In this document: positions 8,753-17,595 of the stretch, in pieces
Layout of the letters: every line of letters starts with the position of its first letter
Position numbering within the stretch: position 1 is the first letter of the stretch
Source: JAXDAY01 sp034679345
GTDB taxonomy: Bacteria > Eisenbacteria > RBG-16-71-46 > CAIMUX01 > VGJL01
Direction of reading: 5' to 3'
Length of the DNA: 64,000 bases
NCBI GenBank assembly: GCA_034679345.1
Contig: JAXDAY010000033.1
Coordinates: 1-64,000, forward strand
Notes under the pieces: generated by a model
Databases searched by the model: none
Told to the model about the DNA's origin: nothing
The model's input: the letters and a program-made list of their open reading frames with translations, nothing else
Position numbers and translations under genes: made by a program

Positions 8753-8996
8753 GCATCGCATCCCTCTTCGCGGTCGTCGTCACCCAGGTTCTGGTCTTCC
8801 AGATCCTCCGCTCATCACCAAGATCGCCGTCTCGCTGCTCTTCACCGCGATCCAGCTCCGTCGCTTCTCGGGCGCCGGGGAGCCGACTCGGAGCTGGCTG
8901 CTCGTGCTGGAAGTCGGCATGATCTTCGCGATCATGGCGTGGTTTGTTCGTTCTATCGTGGCTGTTGGAAGGATGAGGAAAGGGCTCTCCGTCTGA
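8749..8996 (+). pseudogene. Small membrane protein gene with a single-base frameshift
   Basis: The ATG at 8749 overlaps the gntR stop and begins a hydrophobic peptide (MSIASLFAVVVTQVLVFQIL). The frame then turns into Ser/Arg-rich nonsense. In the neighbouring frame, from about 8808 to 8996, the sequence continues as a plausible membrane protein (ITKIAVSLLFTAIQLRRF, then SWLLVLEVGMIFAIMAW) ending in TGA. Moving by -1 near 8805-8815 joins both halves into a protein of about 80 residues with two to three membrane segments. I see no slippery heptamer, so a one-base deletion or an assembly error is more likely than programmed frameshifting. Confidence 0.6.
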
Positions 8997-9037
8997 CCAC
9001 GGCCGCAGAGATGCCGGAAGGCAAGGAGTACCCGACC

Positions 9038-11488
9038 ATGTTTCGGTTCATGCTCTCGATCATCCTCACGGCGTCGGCTCTGGCGGGCGCCTCCCCCGCC
9101 GGCGCGCTGGATCTCCCCTCGCTTGCGGGCCATCCCGACGAGGGGACGTACCGCTTCTACCTGAATGAGGAGGTTCTCGTCACCCAGGACTTCAAATGGG
9201 AGGCGTCCGGGGCGTACGAGGGCAGCTACGCCATCTCGATGGCCGGCCAGACCGTCTCGACGACGATGCGAATCGAGCCCGGACCGGACGGAAGCTGGAG
9301 CCGGATCGACATGGTCACCCCTCAGGGTCTCGTCGCGGTCGTGCGAGAGGACTCCATCGCCAGAACGACGCACGAGAAGGAGACGACGACGACGACACTC
9401 AAGGAGGGAACGCTCCTCTTCGAGAACTTCAGTCCGCCGCTGATGAGCGCCGTCATCCGATCCTACGATTCCGCCAAGGGCGGATCGCAGACGATCCCGT
9501 TGTTCATCGTGCCCGTCATCGTCGTCGACGCGACGATCGAGTGGCTGGAGACCGTGGAACGCTCGATCGGGGGCCAGGACTTGAGGCTCGATCGCTACAA
9601 GTTCGGAATCCCCGGCGTCGACGTCTTCCTCCTGATCGACGATCAAGGGCGCGTCGTCTTTGGCGACGTTCCCGCCCAGCACGGAGCCTACGTCCGCGAA
9701 GGGTACGAGGGCCTCATGAAGCCGGAGGAAGTCGACCCGCTCCTCTCGAAACCGGAGTTCGAGGTCGACGTCGAGTCGAACGTGCCGATTCCGATGCGCG
9801 ATGGGACGAAGCTCGCCACCGACCTCTACCGTCCGCGGGCGGAGGGCAAGCACCCCGTCATCCTGGTGAGGACCCCCTACAAGAAGGAGATGAACGAACT
9901 GCAGGGGCGCTTCTATGCGCGCCGCGGCTACGTCTACGCCGTTCAGGATGTTCGCGGCCGCTTCTCCTCGCAGGGCAAATGGGAGCCGTTCGTGAACGAG
10001 GCGAACGACGGCTTCGATACGATCACCTGGCTCGGCACCCAGTCGTGGTCATCGGGCCGCGTGGGCATGATCGGCGCATCCTACCTGGGCTGGGTCCAGT
10101 GGTGGGCCGCGAGGGATCGTCCGCAGTACCTGAGGGCGATCATCCCGAACGTCGCGCCGCCCGATCCCTACTTCAACATCCCCTACGAGTATGGCTGCTT
10201 CTTCCTGCTCGGCGCCATCTGGTGGGCCGATGTGCTGGAGAGCGAGGCGACCGGCGATCTCTCCGGGAAGGCGATGCAGGAGATCGGGAAGAAGAAGTAC
10301 GGTCGGATCTTGCGTGAGCTGCCCGTTGTCGAGCTCGACAAGAAGGTCCTCGGCAAGAAGAATCCCTACTGGCGGACCTGGATCGAGCATCCCGACAACG
10401 ACGAATACTGGGCGCGGGCGAGCTTCCTCGACCACCTCGAAGACCTCGACATTCCGGTCTTCCATCAATCGGGCTGGTTCGACGGCGACGGCATCGGAAC
10501 GAAGCTGAACTATCTCAGGATGCGCTCGCACGGACACGCAAACCAGAAGCTCGTGCTCGGCCCCTGGGGACACACGGACCAGGCGATGCGACGGATCGGG
10601 GACCGGGACTTCGGAAACGCGGCGATCGTCGACCTGCAGCGCGATTACCTCCGCTGGTTCGATCGCTGGCTCAAGGGGGTCGGCAACAAGATCGAGCAAG
10701 AGCCTCTGGTAAAGGTCTTCGTGATGGGCTCCGACCGGTGGCTCGAAGACGAGACCTATCCGCTGCAGGCGACGCAGATGACAAAGCTCTACCTTACGAG
10801 CGGCGGAAGCGCGAACACCTCGGCCGGCGACGGGCGGCTCTCCTTCGCCCTGCCGCCGGCGGGCACGCCCCCGGACCGCTTCGTCTACGATCCCGGCGAT
10901 CCGACGCCGAGCCCTGACATCCCGATCGATCCCGATGAGATGGATCCCTCCAAGGACGACCAGCCGAGCGAGCGCTCGATCGAGGAGGCTCGCGCGTTCA
11001 ACAGGGGCTATCACGCCCGGGTCAACGCGGACCGCAGGGACATCCTGGTCTATGACACCGAGCCGCTCACGGATTCGCTCACCTTTGCCGGCCCGATCTC
11101 GGCCGTCCTGTACGCCTCCTCTTCCGCGAAGGACACCGACTGGTTCGTTCGCCTCTCGGAGATCGCCCCCGACAGCACGATCTTCCAGCTCGTCGAAGGG
11201 AAGATCCGCGCCCGCTACCGCGAATCGTTCAGCGCGCCGAAGCTCCTGCAGCCCGGAGAGATCTACAGCTACCACCTGGACCTCTGGCACACCGGGATCA
11301 CGGTGCCGCCGGGCGCGAAGTTGCGCGTCGAGGTGGCCTCGGCGTCCTTCCCCAAGTTTTCGCGAAACCTCAACACGGGCGGCCACAACGAGAAGGAGGA
11401 GAAGTTCGTCTCGGCGGAGCAAACGCTTTACCACGACGCGGAGCATCCGTCGCACGTGCTCCTGCCGATGATCCCGATCAAGCCCTGA
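9038..11488 (+). CDS. CocE/NonD-family alpha/beta hydrolase (X-Pro dipeptidyl-peptidase-like), exported
   Basis: This 816-residue exported hydrolase has a signal peptide (MFRFMLSIILTASALAG). About 230 residues of unassigned N-terminal sequence follow, then the CocE/X-Pro peptidase core. The nucleophile elbow is GASYLG in RVGMIGASYLGWVQWW. The acid is probably the Asp of HQSGWFDGDGIGT, and the base is the His of LGPWGHTDQ. The C-terminal jelly-roll domain (SLTFAGPISAVLYASSSAKDTD onward, split here) is typical of the family. Members hydrolyse amides or esters such as X-Pro peptides or acyl esters; the substrate here is unknown. The ATG at 9038 has AAGGAG nine bases upstream. It is likely the last gene of the gntR operon. 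Confidence 0.9.
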   Translation: MFRFMLSIILTASALAGASPAGALDLPSLAGHPDEGTYRFYLNEEVLVTQDFKWEASGAYEGSYAISMAGQTVSTTMRIEPGPDGSWSRIDMVTPQGLVAVVREDSIARTTHEKETTTTTLKEGTLLFENFSPPLMSAVIRSYDSAKGGSQTIPLFIVPVIVVDATIEWLETVERSIGGQDLRLDRYKFGIPGVDVFLLIDDQGRVVFGDVPAQHGAYVREGYEGLMKPEEVDPLLSKPEFEVDVESNVPIPMRDGTKLATDLYRPRAEGKHPVILVRTPYKKEMNELQGRFYARRGYVYAVQDVRGRFSSQGKWEPFVNEANDGFDTITWLGTQSWSSGRVGMIGASYLGWVQWWAARDRPQYLRAIIPNVAPPDPYFNIPYEYGCFFLLGAIWWADVLESEATGDLSGKAMQEIGKKKYGRILRELPVVELDKKVLGKKNPYWRTWIEHPDNDEYWARASFLDHLEDLDIPVFHQSGWFDGDGIGTKLNYLRMRSHGHANQKLVLGPWGHTDQAMRRIGDRDFGNAAIVDLQRDYLRWFDRWLKGVGNKIEQEPLVKVFVMGSDRWLEDETYPLQATQMTKLYLTSGGSANTSAGDGRLSFALPPAGTPPDRFVYDPGDPTPSPDIPIDPDEMDPSKDDQPSERSIEEARAFNRGYHARVNADRRDILVYDTEPLTDSLTFAGPISAVLYASSSAKDTDWFVRLSEIAPDSTIFQLVEGKIRARYRESFSAPKLLQPGEIYSYHLDLWHTGITVPPGAKLRVEVASASFPKFSRNLNTGGHNEKEEKFVSAEQTLYHDAEHPSHVLLPMIPIKP

Positions 11489-11513
11489 CCTGAGAGCGCC
11501 TCTCATGGGTCAG
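11485..11513 (+). terminator. Hairpin at the end of the CocE-type hydrolase gene
   Basis: CTGACC (11485-11490) pairs with GGTCAG (11508-11513), and GAGAG pairs with CTCTC around a CGC loop. The stop codon lies inside the left arm. No T run follows, so this is a candidate terminator or mRNA-stabilising hairpin only. The next 190 bases hold no gene that I can support. Confidence 0.45.
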
Positions 11514-11705
11514 GCTCGGCCCAGCGGAGACGCGAGGAGCCGAATCGATGGCGGGGGCGAATGATCAACGCTTCATCCGGGCGCTCGTCCGCGAGCGGTT
11601 CAATTGACCGTGGCGGACACGTGATGTACCATCTTCTCGCAGCTAAGAGCTGCTGCCCGCGCCGGCCGCATCTCCGGCCCTCACCCTTCGAGGAGGTGGG
11701 TCATA

Positions 11706-13118
11706 ATGAGAATGATTCCAATCATCGCCTCCATCGGGTTTGTCGCATGCGCGATCCCGAGCCCGACGCTCGCGGACCATATCTACACGAATCTCTCGCA
11801 GAGTCCTGGCGAATCCCGCTTCTGCGAGATCGCCGCATCGGCGAACGGGATGATGGTGGTGATCTGGCAGGAGGGAGAGAGCGCGATCTGGACCCGCTCG
11901 CGCTATCCCGACGGCGCGTGGACTCCGGCGGTCCAGCTGGGAACCGGGATCGGCCCAGATGTCACATGCGGTTTCTACGGCTTCACGATCGCCTATGAGA
12001 CCGACGGGGGCATCGTGGTTCGCTCGGGATGGGGCGACAGCTGGAGCGAGCCGATCCTGTTCGGCTCCTCCGGTTCGGAGCGCCCTCATCTATGGGCGAA
12101 GGAGTCGATCCCGGGGGTGGATGCCCTCCTCGCATGGGAGGATTCCGGCGAGTCGATCTGGTTCGCCTACCGGTCCTCCGGCGCGTGGTCGGAGCCGGAG
12201 TGGGTCGGCGACGCGGCCAATCCGGGCGGACTCCTCTCACCCAAGGCGGTCCTGACAGCGGCGCATGGCGGCACTGTCCGGGTCTTCTACTTCGACGATT
12301 TCACTCTCAAGTACCGCGATCGACTCTACTCATGGTGGTGGAGCGACCCGATCGCGGTCGATTCGGACTGGGCCTTCGGCACCGAGTTCGACGTCGAGGT
12401 CGATTCCGCTCGCCAGGCGCGCATCGTCAGCCTCCTGGAACCACCCCTCTGACCGCTCAACGCGCTCCTCTACATCGAGGAGCAACCAGGCGGGGCCTGG
12501 TCCGAACCGGAGGGATTGACGGTCGATGCGGCTCCGATGAATCTGCCGATCTCGCCCTCGATCGCGATCGACTCGAACAATCACGAGCACGTCTTCTGGT
12601 TTCAGGCATGCTACGACGAGTGCATGTACTGGCTTGGCGATTCGACCTACTACAAGACCCGCGATGATGGAGCATGGGTCGATCGGTCTGCCCTGCTCCA
12701 GGGACGCGACGGCCCCGATACGGACATCGCCATCGATTGGCACGGGGAGCCGGCATGTGTCTGGGCGGACTACGTGGACGAAGCCCACGACGTGGTAGGA
12801 GTGTTCTACCTTCCGAGCTCGGATGCCCCGGAGGCGAGATCGCTGAGCGCAAACTTGCGCGCGTATCCGAATCCCTTCCGCTCGGAGATCGCGATTCTTC
12901 TCGACCTGGGTCCGATCCCGCGCTCCGCCGTGGATGTCCTCGACGTTTCCGGACGGCTCATCGCGCGACTCTCCCCACCGACGCGTGGCACAGGGCCGGG
13001 AATCGTCCATTGGAACGGCAGGGACGACCAAGGAAGGCCCGCGCCGGCGGGGATCTACATGCTCCGGGCCCTTTTTCCGGACGGGTGGCGGACTCTGCGA
13101 ATCGTCCGGATCGAGTAG
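11706..13118 (+). pseudogene. Exported propeller-like protein with FlgD-type C-terminal domain, interrupted by in-frame TGA at 12450
   Basis: One reading frame runs from the ATG at 11706 (AGGAGGTG site) to 13118 and is broken only by TGA at 12450-12452. It would encode a signal peptide, several beta-propeller-like repeats with recurring WSEP and VDS/IDS motifs on both sides of the stop, and a C-terminal FlgD-like Ig domain (YPNPF, then WNGRDDQGRPAPAGIY). The repeats continue across the stop, so the ancestral protein was about 470 residues. A 6-bp hairpin follows the TGA, but its loop (UACAUC) lacks the GU seen at the three Sec sites, and the residue before is Leu in a PPL-P context. I favour a nonsense mutation or sequence error over selenocysteine. 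Confidence 0.65.
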
Positions 13119-13218
13119 CTTCCCCACGCTTCAGCGGCTTCTCTCGACTGCCGAAAACCTGGTAAGGTCCATCGTTCAGCATTCGAGGGCCTCGCACGGC
13201 CGCCGAGAGGAGTGGAGC

Positions 13219-14583
13219 ATGCAGGATCGCCGCATCGATCTCGACACGCGGGACATCCCGCGACAGTGGTACAACATCTTCCCCGATCTGCCCGAGAAAC
13301 CGCCTCCTCCACTCCATCCGGGGACGGGACAGCCGATCGGGCCAGACGCCCTCGCGCCGATCTTCCCGATGGGGCTGATCCTCCAGGAGGTCTCCCAGGA
13401 CCGGTGGATCCCCATCCCGGATGAGATCCTCGACATCTACCGTCTGTGGCGGCCAACTCCCCTCTTCCGCGCGGAGCGGCTCGAGAAGGCGCTAGGCACA
13501 CCGGCTCGGATCTTCTACAAGCACGAGGGGGTGAGCCCCACGGGCAGCCACAAGCCGAACACCGCCGTCGCCCAGGCCTACTACAACAAGAAGGAAGGCG
13601 TGAAGCGCCTCGCCACCGAGACGGGCGCAGGGCAGTGGGGATCCTCGCTCTGCTTCGCCGCGAATCAGTTCGGCATGGAATGCAAGGTGTACATGGTGCG
13701 CGTGAGCTACGAGCAGAAGCCGTACCGGCGCTCGCTGATGCAGGCTTGGGGCGGAACGGTCGTGCCGAGCCCCTCGCCCGAGACCGCCGCCGGGCGGAAG
13801 ATCCTCGAGCAGGACCCGAAGAGCCCGGGAAGTCTCGGGATCGCGATCAGCGAGGCGGTGGAGGACGCCGCTTCCCGAGAGGACACGAAGTACGCCCTCG
13901 GTAGCGTCCTGAATCACGTTCTGACCCATCAGACTGTGATCGGTCTCGAGGCGAAGACCGCGCTCGAGAGGATCGGCGCCTACCCGGATGTGGTGATCGC
14001 ATGTGCTGGCGGCGGCAGCAATTTCGCCGGGATCTCATTCCCGTTCCTCGCCGACAAGATCGCGGGGCGAGGGCTCCGCGTCGTGGCGGCCGAGCCGGCG
14101 GCTTGCCCTTCCCTCACACGGGGCGAGTTCCGATACGACTTCGGCGATACCGCGCAGTTGACGCCGCTTCTGCCGATGTACACTCTCGGCCACGACTTCA
14201 TGCCGCCCTCGATCCATGCGGGCGGACTGCGCTATCACGGCATGGCGCCGCTCGTGAGCCAGCTCGCGGCGAGTAAGCTGATCGAGACGGTGGCTTACCG
14301 CCAGAAGGAGTGCTTCGAGGCGGGCGTCCTCTTCGCCCGGGCCGAGGGGATCGTGCCGGCGCCGGAATCGACGCATGCGATCCGGGCCGCTTTCGTCGAG
14401 GCCGAGCGCTGCAAGAAGGAAGGCAGGGCCGAGACGATTCTCTTCAATCTCTCCGGCCACGGCCACTTCGACATGTCCTCCTACGACGCCCACTTCGCCG
14501 GCAAGCTCCAGGACTTCGCGCTGCCCCAGGCTGATATCGACCGGGCGATGGAGGGAATCGCGGGTCTCCCGAAGATCCGCTGA
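13219..14583 (+). CDS. trpB: Tryptophan synthase beta chain-like enzyme, TrpB2 type
   Basis: This PLP enzyme makes tryptophan from indole and serine. At 454 residues it is longer than classical TrpB (about 400) and matches TrpB2, with an N-terminal extension (DLPEKPPPPLHPGTG). The PLP lysine is in EGVSPTGSHKPNTAVAQAY. The catalytic Glu region is ATETGAGQWGSSL and the phosphate loop is CAGGGSNFAG. No trpA or other trp gene is adjacent, which is common for TrpB2; it may salvage indole alone. The ATG at 13219 follows a GAGAGGAG site. The gene is followed by a strong inverted repeat. Confidence 0.93.
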   Translation: MQDRRIDLDTRDIPRQWYNIFPDLPEKPPPPLHPGTGQPIGPDALAPIFPMGLILQEVSQDRWIPIPDEILDIYRLWRPTPLFRAERLEKALGTPARIFYKHEGVSPTGSHKPNTAVAQAYYNKKEGVKRLATETGAGQWGSSLCFAANQFGMECKVYMVRVSYEQKPYRRSLMQAWGGTVVPSPSPETAAGRKILEQDPKSPGSLGIAISEAVEDAASREDTKYALGSVLNHVLTHQTVIGLEAKTALERIGAYPDVVIACAGGGSNFAGISFPFLADKIAGRGLRVVAAEPAACPSLTRGEFRYDFGDTAQLTPLLPMYTLGHDFMPPSIHAGGLRYHGMAPLVSQLAASKLIETVAYRQKECFEAGVLFARAEGIVPAPESTHAIRAAFVEAERCKKEGRAETILFNLSGHGHFDMSSYDAHFAGKLQDFALPQADIDRAMEGIAGLPKIR

Positions 14584-14607
14584 TTCGCGCTCCATCGCCT
14601 GAAGGCG

Positions 14608-14641
14608 TCCGGGACGGGCCCGCCGCGGGGTCCGTCCCGGA
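14608..14641. terminator. Bidirectional terminator-like hairpin between trpB and the convergent gene
   Basis: A perfect 10-bp stem, TCCGGGACGG (14608-14617) with CCGTCCCGGA (14632-14641), encloses a further GCCC/GGGT-like pairing. It lies between two genes that converge, so it can end transcription from both sides. The U tract is only three bases long. Confidence 0.65.
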
Positions 14642-14665
14642 TTTCACGAAGCAGGCGAGGCCCGC

Positions 14666-16234
14666 TCATCGCGCGCGGCGTTTGGCCCACTCCTCGTAGA
14701 CCGGCTGCAGGGCAAGGTCGCGATGGCGCAGAACTTCCTTCAGGAAGTCGATCCTGCGTTCCCCAGGAATCGCCTCAGCGAGAGTCCCGAGGCCCTCGGG
14801 CCGGCTGTTCGAAAGCCATTCGTGGAGATATCCCCGGCCGGCGACTGCGTAGATGTAGGCTCTGGTTGTTGCGTCTTCAGGCGCCTGGAATCTCAAGTCG
14901 ACGCGATCCGGCGGTAGGAGAATCGCGTAGCGATCGTCGTCCGCGCAAAGGAGATGCCCAAACTCCTCCCCGTCCTGCCCCACGGCGGAGAGTAGCGGGA
15001 GCTCGGTGGCGGTGAGTGGAACCGCATCGGCCCAGTCGGCGCGGATGGCATCGATCCTCCAGACATCGGCCATGCTCGTGAGGCGGAGTCGCACCGTTTC
15101 GCTTGCGCCATCCGGAATATGGATCCGCAGGGCGCGGCTGAATGGCGCCGCATTCGCCTCGGGCTCGATCCGCCCTGCCCTCTCCCACTCGCTTCCGTTC
15201 CAGACATGGACCTTCAGCGATGCGTCCTCGATGCAATCCTCGAGCAACGCGATCATTTCGGGATCGGTCTCGAAGGCTTGCACGAGAACCGGAGCTTGAT
15301 CCCCCGCGATGCGGCAGAGATAGGCGAAGATCGCCGTGGACAGCTCCGTGTTGATGCCAGTCAGGACCATGGTCCCGTGACGCGCCCCAGGGGGAACGGC
15401 GAATGCGAGTTCCAGCATGTCCTCGTACCTGGAATCGCGCGTCAGGCTCGCAGCGTCGCATTCCCACATCTGTCCATCGATCGTCGAGATCCGGGACAGG
15501 ATGCTTCGCCCCGAGTCATCGATCGCATTCTGGGGAGGCCGGGGATCGGCCAGGGGCCAGGCGGCGCCTTCTCCGTCGAGCGCGATCTCGCGCCATGTTC
15601 CGGGATCGATCGCCAGGAGCCGGATCGAGTTTGCGAAATGCGTCTCCAGGCGCTCATTGGAAAGCCGGATGGGCACGATTCCATCCTCTTCCCTTGCGGA
15701 CGGCAACAGGTGGTACGTCGTCAGCTCGAGGGCCTTGCCGAGCCCGATGCCGAACGGCTCCGCTTGAAAGACGAATCGCTCGCCGTTCCACGCGTAGACG
15801 AATGGGCAGGACGACCCACCTCCCCCGGAAGGGCCGTGATATTCGATCCGCTGCCGCCCGACCAGACCGCTCTCCACGTCTGCGGCGTCGGCGACGACGA
15901 CTGCGAACATTCCGACCGCGCCGGCCGTGAGGAGCCCCTTCATGACGCTTCGTGACCGCGCGCGGATCGCCACGATGGAGGAGAGAGGAATCTCCCCGTA
16001 GAAGGAGGTCAGCGTCCCATCGTGATGGAGCGTGCCCGAGCCCTGGATCGCCGAATCGCCCAGGACATAGGCGGCCAGCTCGTAACGCCCGCGATCCTGC
16101 GTATACACCGTGATGGAACCGATGCGGACGGGATCCTCGAGCTCGCTTCGGCGTGTGATCTCTCGCGAGGTCTGGCATGCGCCCATTGCGAGAAGCAGCA
16201 TGATCGAAACCGCGGTGGCGATCTTGCGCGACAT
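14666..16234 (-). CDS. Hypothetical exported lipoprotein
   Basis: This 522-residue protein starts with a signal peptide and probable lipobox ending MGAC at about residue 20. A Gly/Ala-rich segment (MKGLLTAGAVGMFAVVVADA) follows near residue 100. The motif CPFVYAWNGERFVFQAEPF near residues 142-160 is distinctive and recurs in uncharacterised envelope proteins of this kind, as far as I recall. No enzyme domain is recognised. The ATG at 16234 follows GGAGG. It lies 26 bases downstream of the beta-barrel gene that starts at 17343, on the same strand, so the pair is probably an operon. Confidence 0.6.
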   Translation of the reverse strand: MSRKIATAVSIMLLLAMGACQTSREITRRSELEDPVRIGSITVYTQDRGRYELAAYVLGDSAIQGSGTLHHDGTLTSFYGEIPLSSIVAIRARSRSVMKGLLTAGAVGMFAVVVADAADVESGLVGRQRIEYHGPSGGGGSSCPFVYAWNGERFVFQAEPFGIGLGKALELTTYHLLPSAREEDGIVPIRLSNERLETHFANSIRLLAIDPGTWREIALDGEGAAWPLADPRPPQNAIDDSGRSILSRISTIDGQMWECDAASLTRDSRYEDMLELAFAVPPGARHGTMVLTGINTELSTAIFAYLCRIAGDQAPVLVQAFETDPEMIALLEDCIEDASLKVHVWNGSEWERAGRIEPEANAAPFSRALRIHIPDGASETVRLRLTSMADVWRIDAIRADWADAVPLTATELPLLSAVGQDGEEFGHLLCADDDRYAILLPPDRVDLRFQAPEDATTRAYIYAVAGRGYLHEWLSNSRPEGLGTLAEAIPGERRIDFLKEVLRHRDLALQPVYEEWAKRRAR

Positions 16235-16260
16235 GGTAAGCCTCCGTTCCTTCGCGTGGA

Positions 16261-17343
16261 TCAGCGGAACAAGGTGAGGCGGACGCCAATGTGCGTCCCG
16301 CTTAGATCGACCGACATCTTGCCAAGCCCCTCGCGCGTCGCCGTCTCCTCGCCCATGTGGAAACGCTGCGCAAGGAGGTCGAAATCCACCTTCCTCCCAA
16401 CATGCAACGTGATTCCTCCCCCCGCCGTCACGTATCCGCCTCCCCCGGAGAGCGTGATCTCCTCGAGCGCGCTGTAGCCCCCGTTCGATTCAATGGGAGT
16501 GATCCGCACGCCGTAGGTCTTGCTCAGGGAGAAACCGTACCTTCCCCCACCGATCGAGGCGTGCAGTGTGTGCGACGCCGTTCCCGGGATGGGGAACCGC
16601 GCGGTGAGAAGCCCGCCCAGCAGCTTGATGCGATTCGACTCGCCGCCCGAGAGGCCCGCCTGGCACGCGACCTGCCAGGTGCTCGAGACGCGGATCGTCA
16701 GAGCCCAGAGCTGCATCGGGTCGGCCTGGATCTCGGGAGGATCCGGGATTGGGTAGCCGCTGGAGCGGTACACATCCTCGATCGCCTGGAAGGCGCGCTC
16801 GACACCCTCCAATCCAGCATGGTAGCTGCCGATCCCGAAGCCTAGGCCGATCGCCGGGCTGCTCCGGGGAGACGCATGCTTGGCGAAGGGCAGCAAGTCC
16901 TCGGCATCGCTGCGCCACTCGGGAGGGACCGAGTATGAAACCGGCGTGTTCGTGCCTTTGTGGTAGCGTCTCTCCCGAATCGCCTCGAAGTTCTCGATGA
17001 TCTCTGCGGTCTCCTCGAGGACCGACTCCGAGAAGGAGATCGTCGTGTCCGGGCGCTCATGCCTCCTCACGACCGCGTAGTAGGTCATCTCAGGAGTCCG
17101 GTAGAAGGCCGCCTCTCGGAAGTTGTCGATGTACAGGAAGAAGCCGAACTGCTCTCGCTCGGTCGCGTCGATCACGGTCCCGAGGCGCGGACTCAGGATG
17201 ATCACCTCATCCGCGCCGCGCGCGACGGAGAGGGGCATGGCCAGGAGCAGAACGCCCAGGGCCGGCAGCAGGGCGCGGCCGCTCCCCGACAGCCCGGGCC
17301 GGCGACCACGCGGGCGCAGCGTACGAGCGCCGATCGATTTCAT
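16261..17343 (-). CDS. Hypothetical exported protein with probable C-terminal beta-barrel strands
   Basis: This 360-residue protein has an Arg-rich N-terminus followed by a hydrophobic signal segment (ALLPALGVLLLAMPLSVARG). The C-terminal half alternates Gly and aromatic residues (KLLGGLLTARFPI, ASIGGGRYGFSLSKTYG, YVTAGGGITLHVG) and ends in the aromatic-Arg pattern VRLTLFR. These features fit outer-membrane beta strands. It is likely the first gene of an operon with the downstream lipoprotein. The function is not recognised. Confidence 0.6.
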   Translation of the reverse strand: MKSIGARTLRPRGRRPGLSGSGRALLPALGVLLLAMPLSVARGADEVIILSPRLGTVIDATEREQFGFFLYIDNFREAAFYRTPEMTYYAVVRRHERPDTTISFSESVLEETAEIIENFEAIRERRYHKGTNTPVSYSVPPEWRSDAEDLLPFAKHASPRSSPAIGLGFGIGSYHAGLEGVERAFQAIEDVYRSSGYPIPDPPEIQADPMQLWALTIRVSSTWQVACQAGLSGGESNRIKLLGGLLTARFPIPGTASHTLHASIGGGRYGFSLSKTYGVRITPIESNGGYSALEEITLSGGGGYVTAGGGITLHVGRKVDFDLLAQRFHMGEETATREGLGKMSVDLSGTHIGVRLTLFR

Positions 17344-17595
17344 GCCTCGACCCTCCTTCCAGCCCGAATCCCTGCAAGTTGGATGCCGGTTCCACCCCCG
17401 AGGAACAAGACGCTCAACTCATTGACACCCAATCGATTATGCCGCGCACGGCCACTCTCCCTCGAGCAGGGGCCCGCCCCGTGGTTCACCGTCAGATACA
17501 TCCCTGTCCGATGAAGCGCACCCTCGAGCCTCGACGCGCGTGTAAGCTCTCCACCAACCGCGGAGGCCGCCGCGTCACCCTGGAGGGGCAACGTT
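17344..17595. other. Divergent intergenic region
   Basis: This 252-base region separates the minus-strand exported protein from the plus-strand selenoprotein lipoprotein. It must hold both promoters. I see no convincing -35/-10 pair, operator or RNA. Its last bases carry the GGAGGGG ribosome binding site for the GTG start at 17596. Confidence 0.4.

Noticed and set aside
8739..8996. Programmed -1 frameshift in the small membrane protein
   Set aside because: No slippery heptamer or downstream structure near 8805-8815; a simple deletion is more likely.
11706..13118. Calling the TGA at 12450 a selenocysteine codon
   Set aside because: The hairpin loop lacks GU, no Cys-like context exists, and the protein is a beta-repeat protein without redox motif. 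Kept only as an open question.
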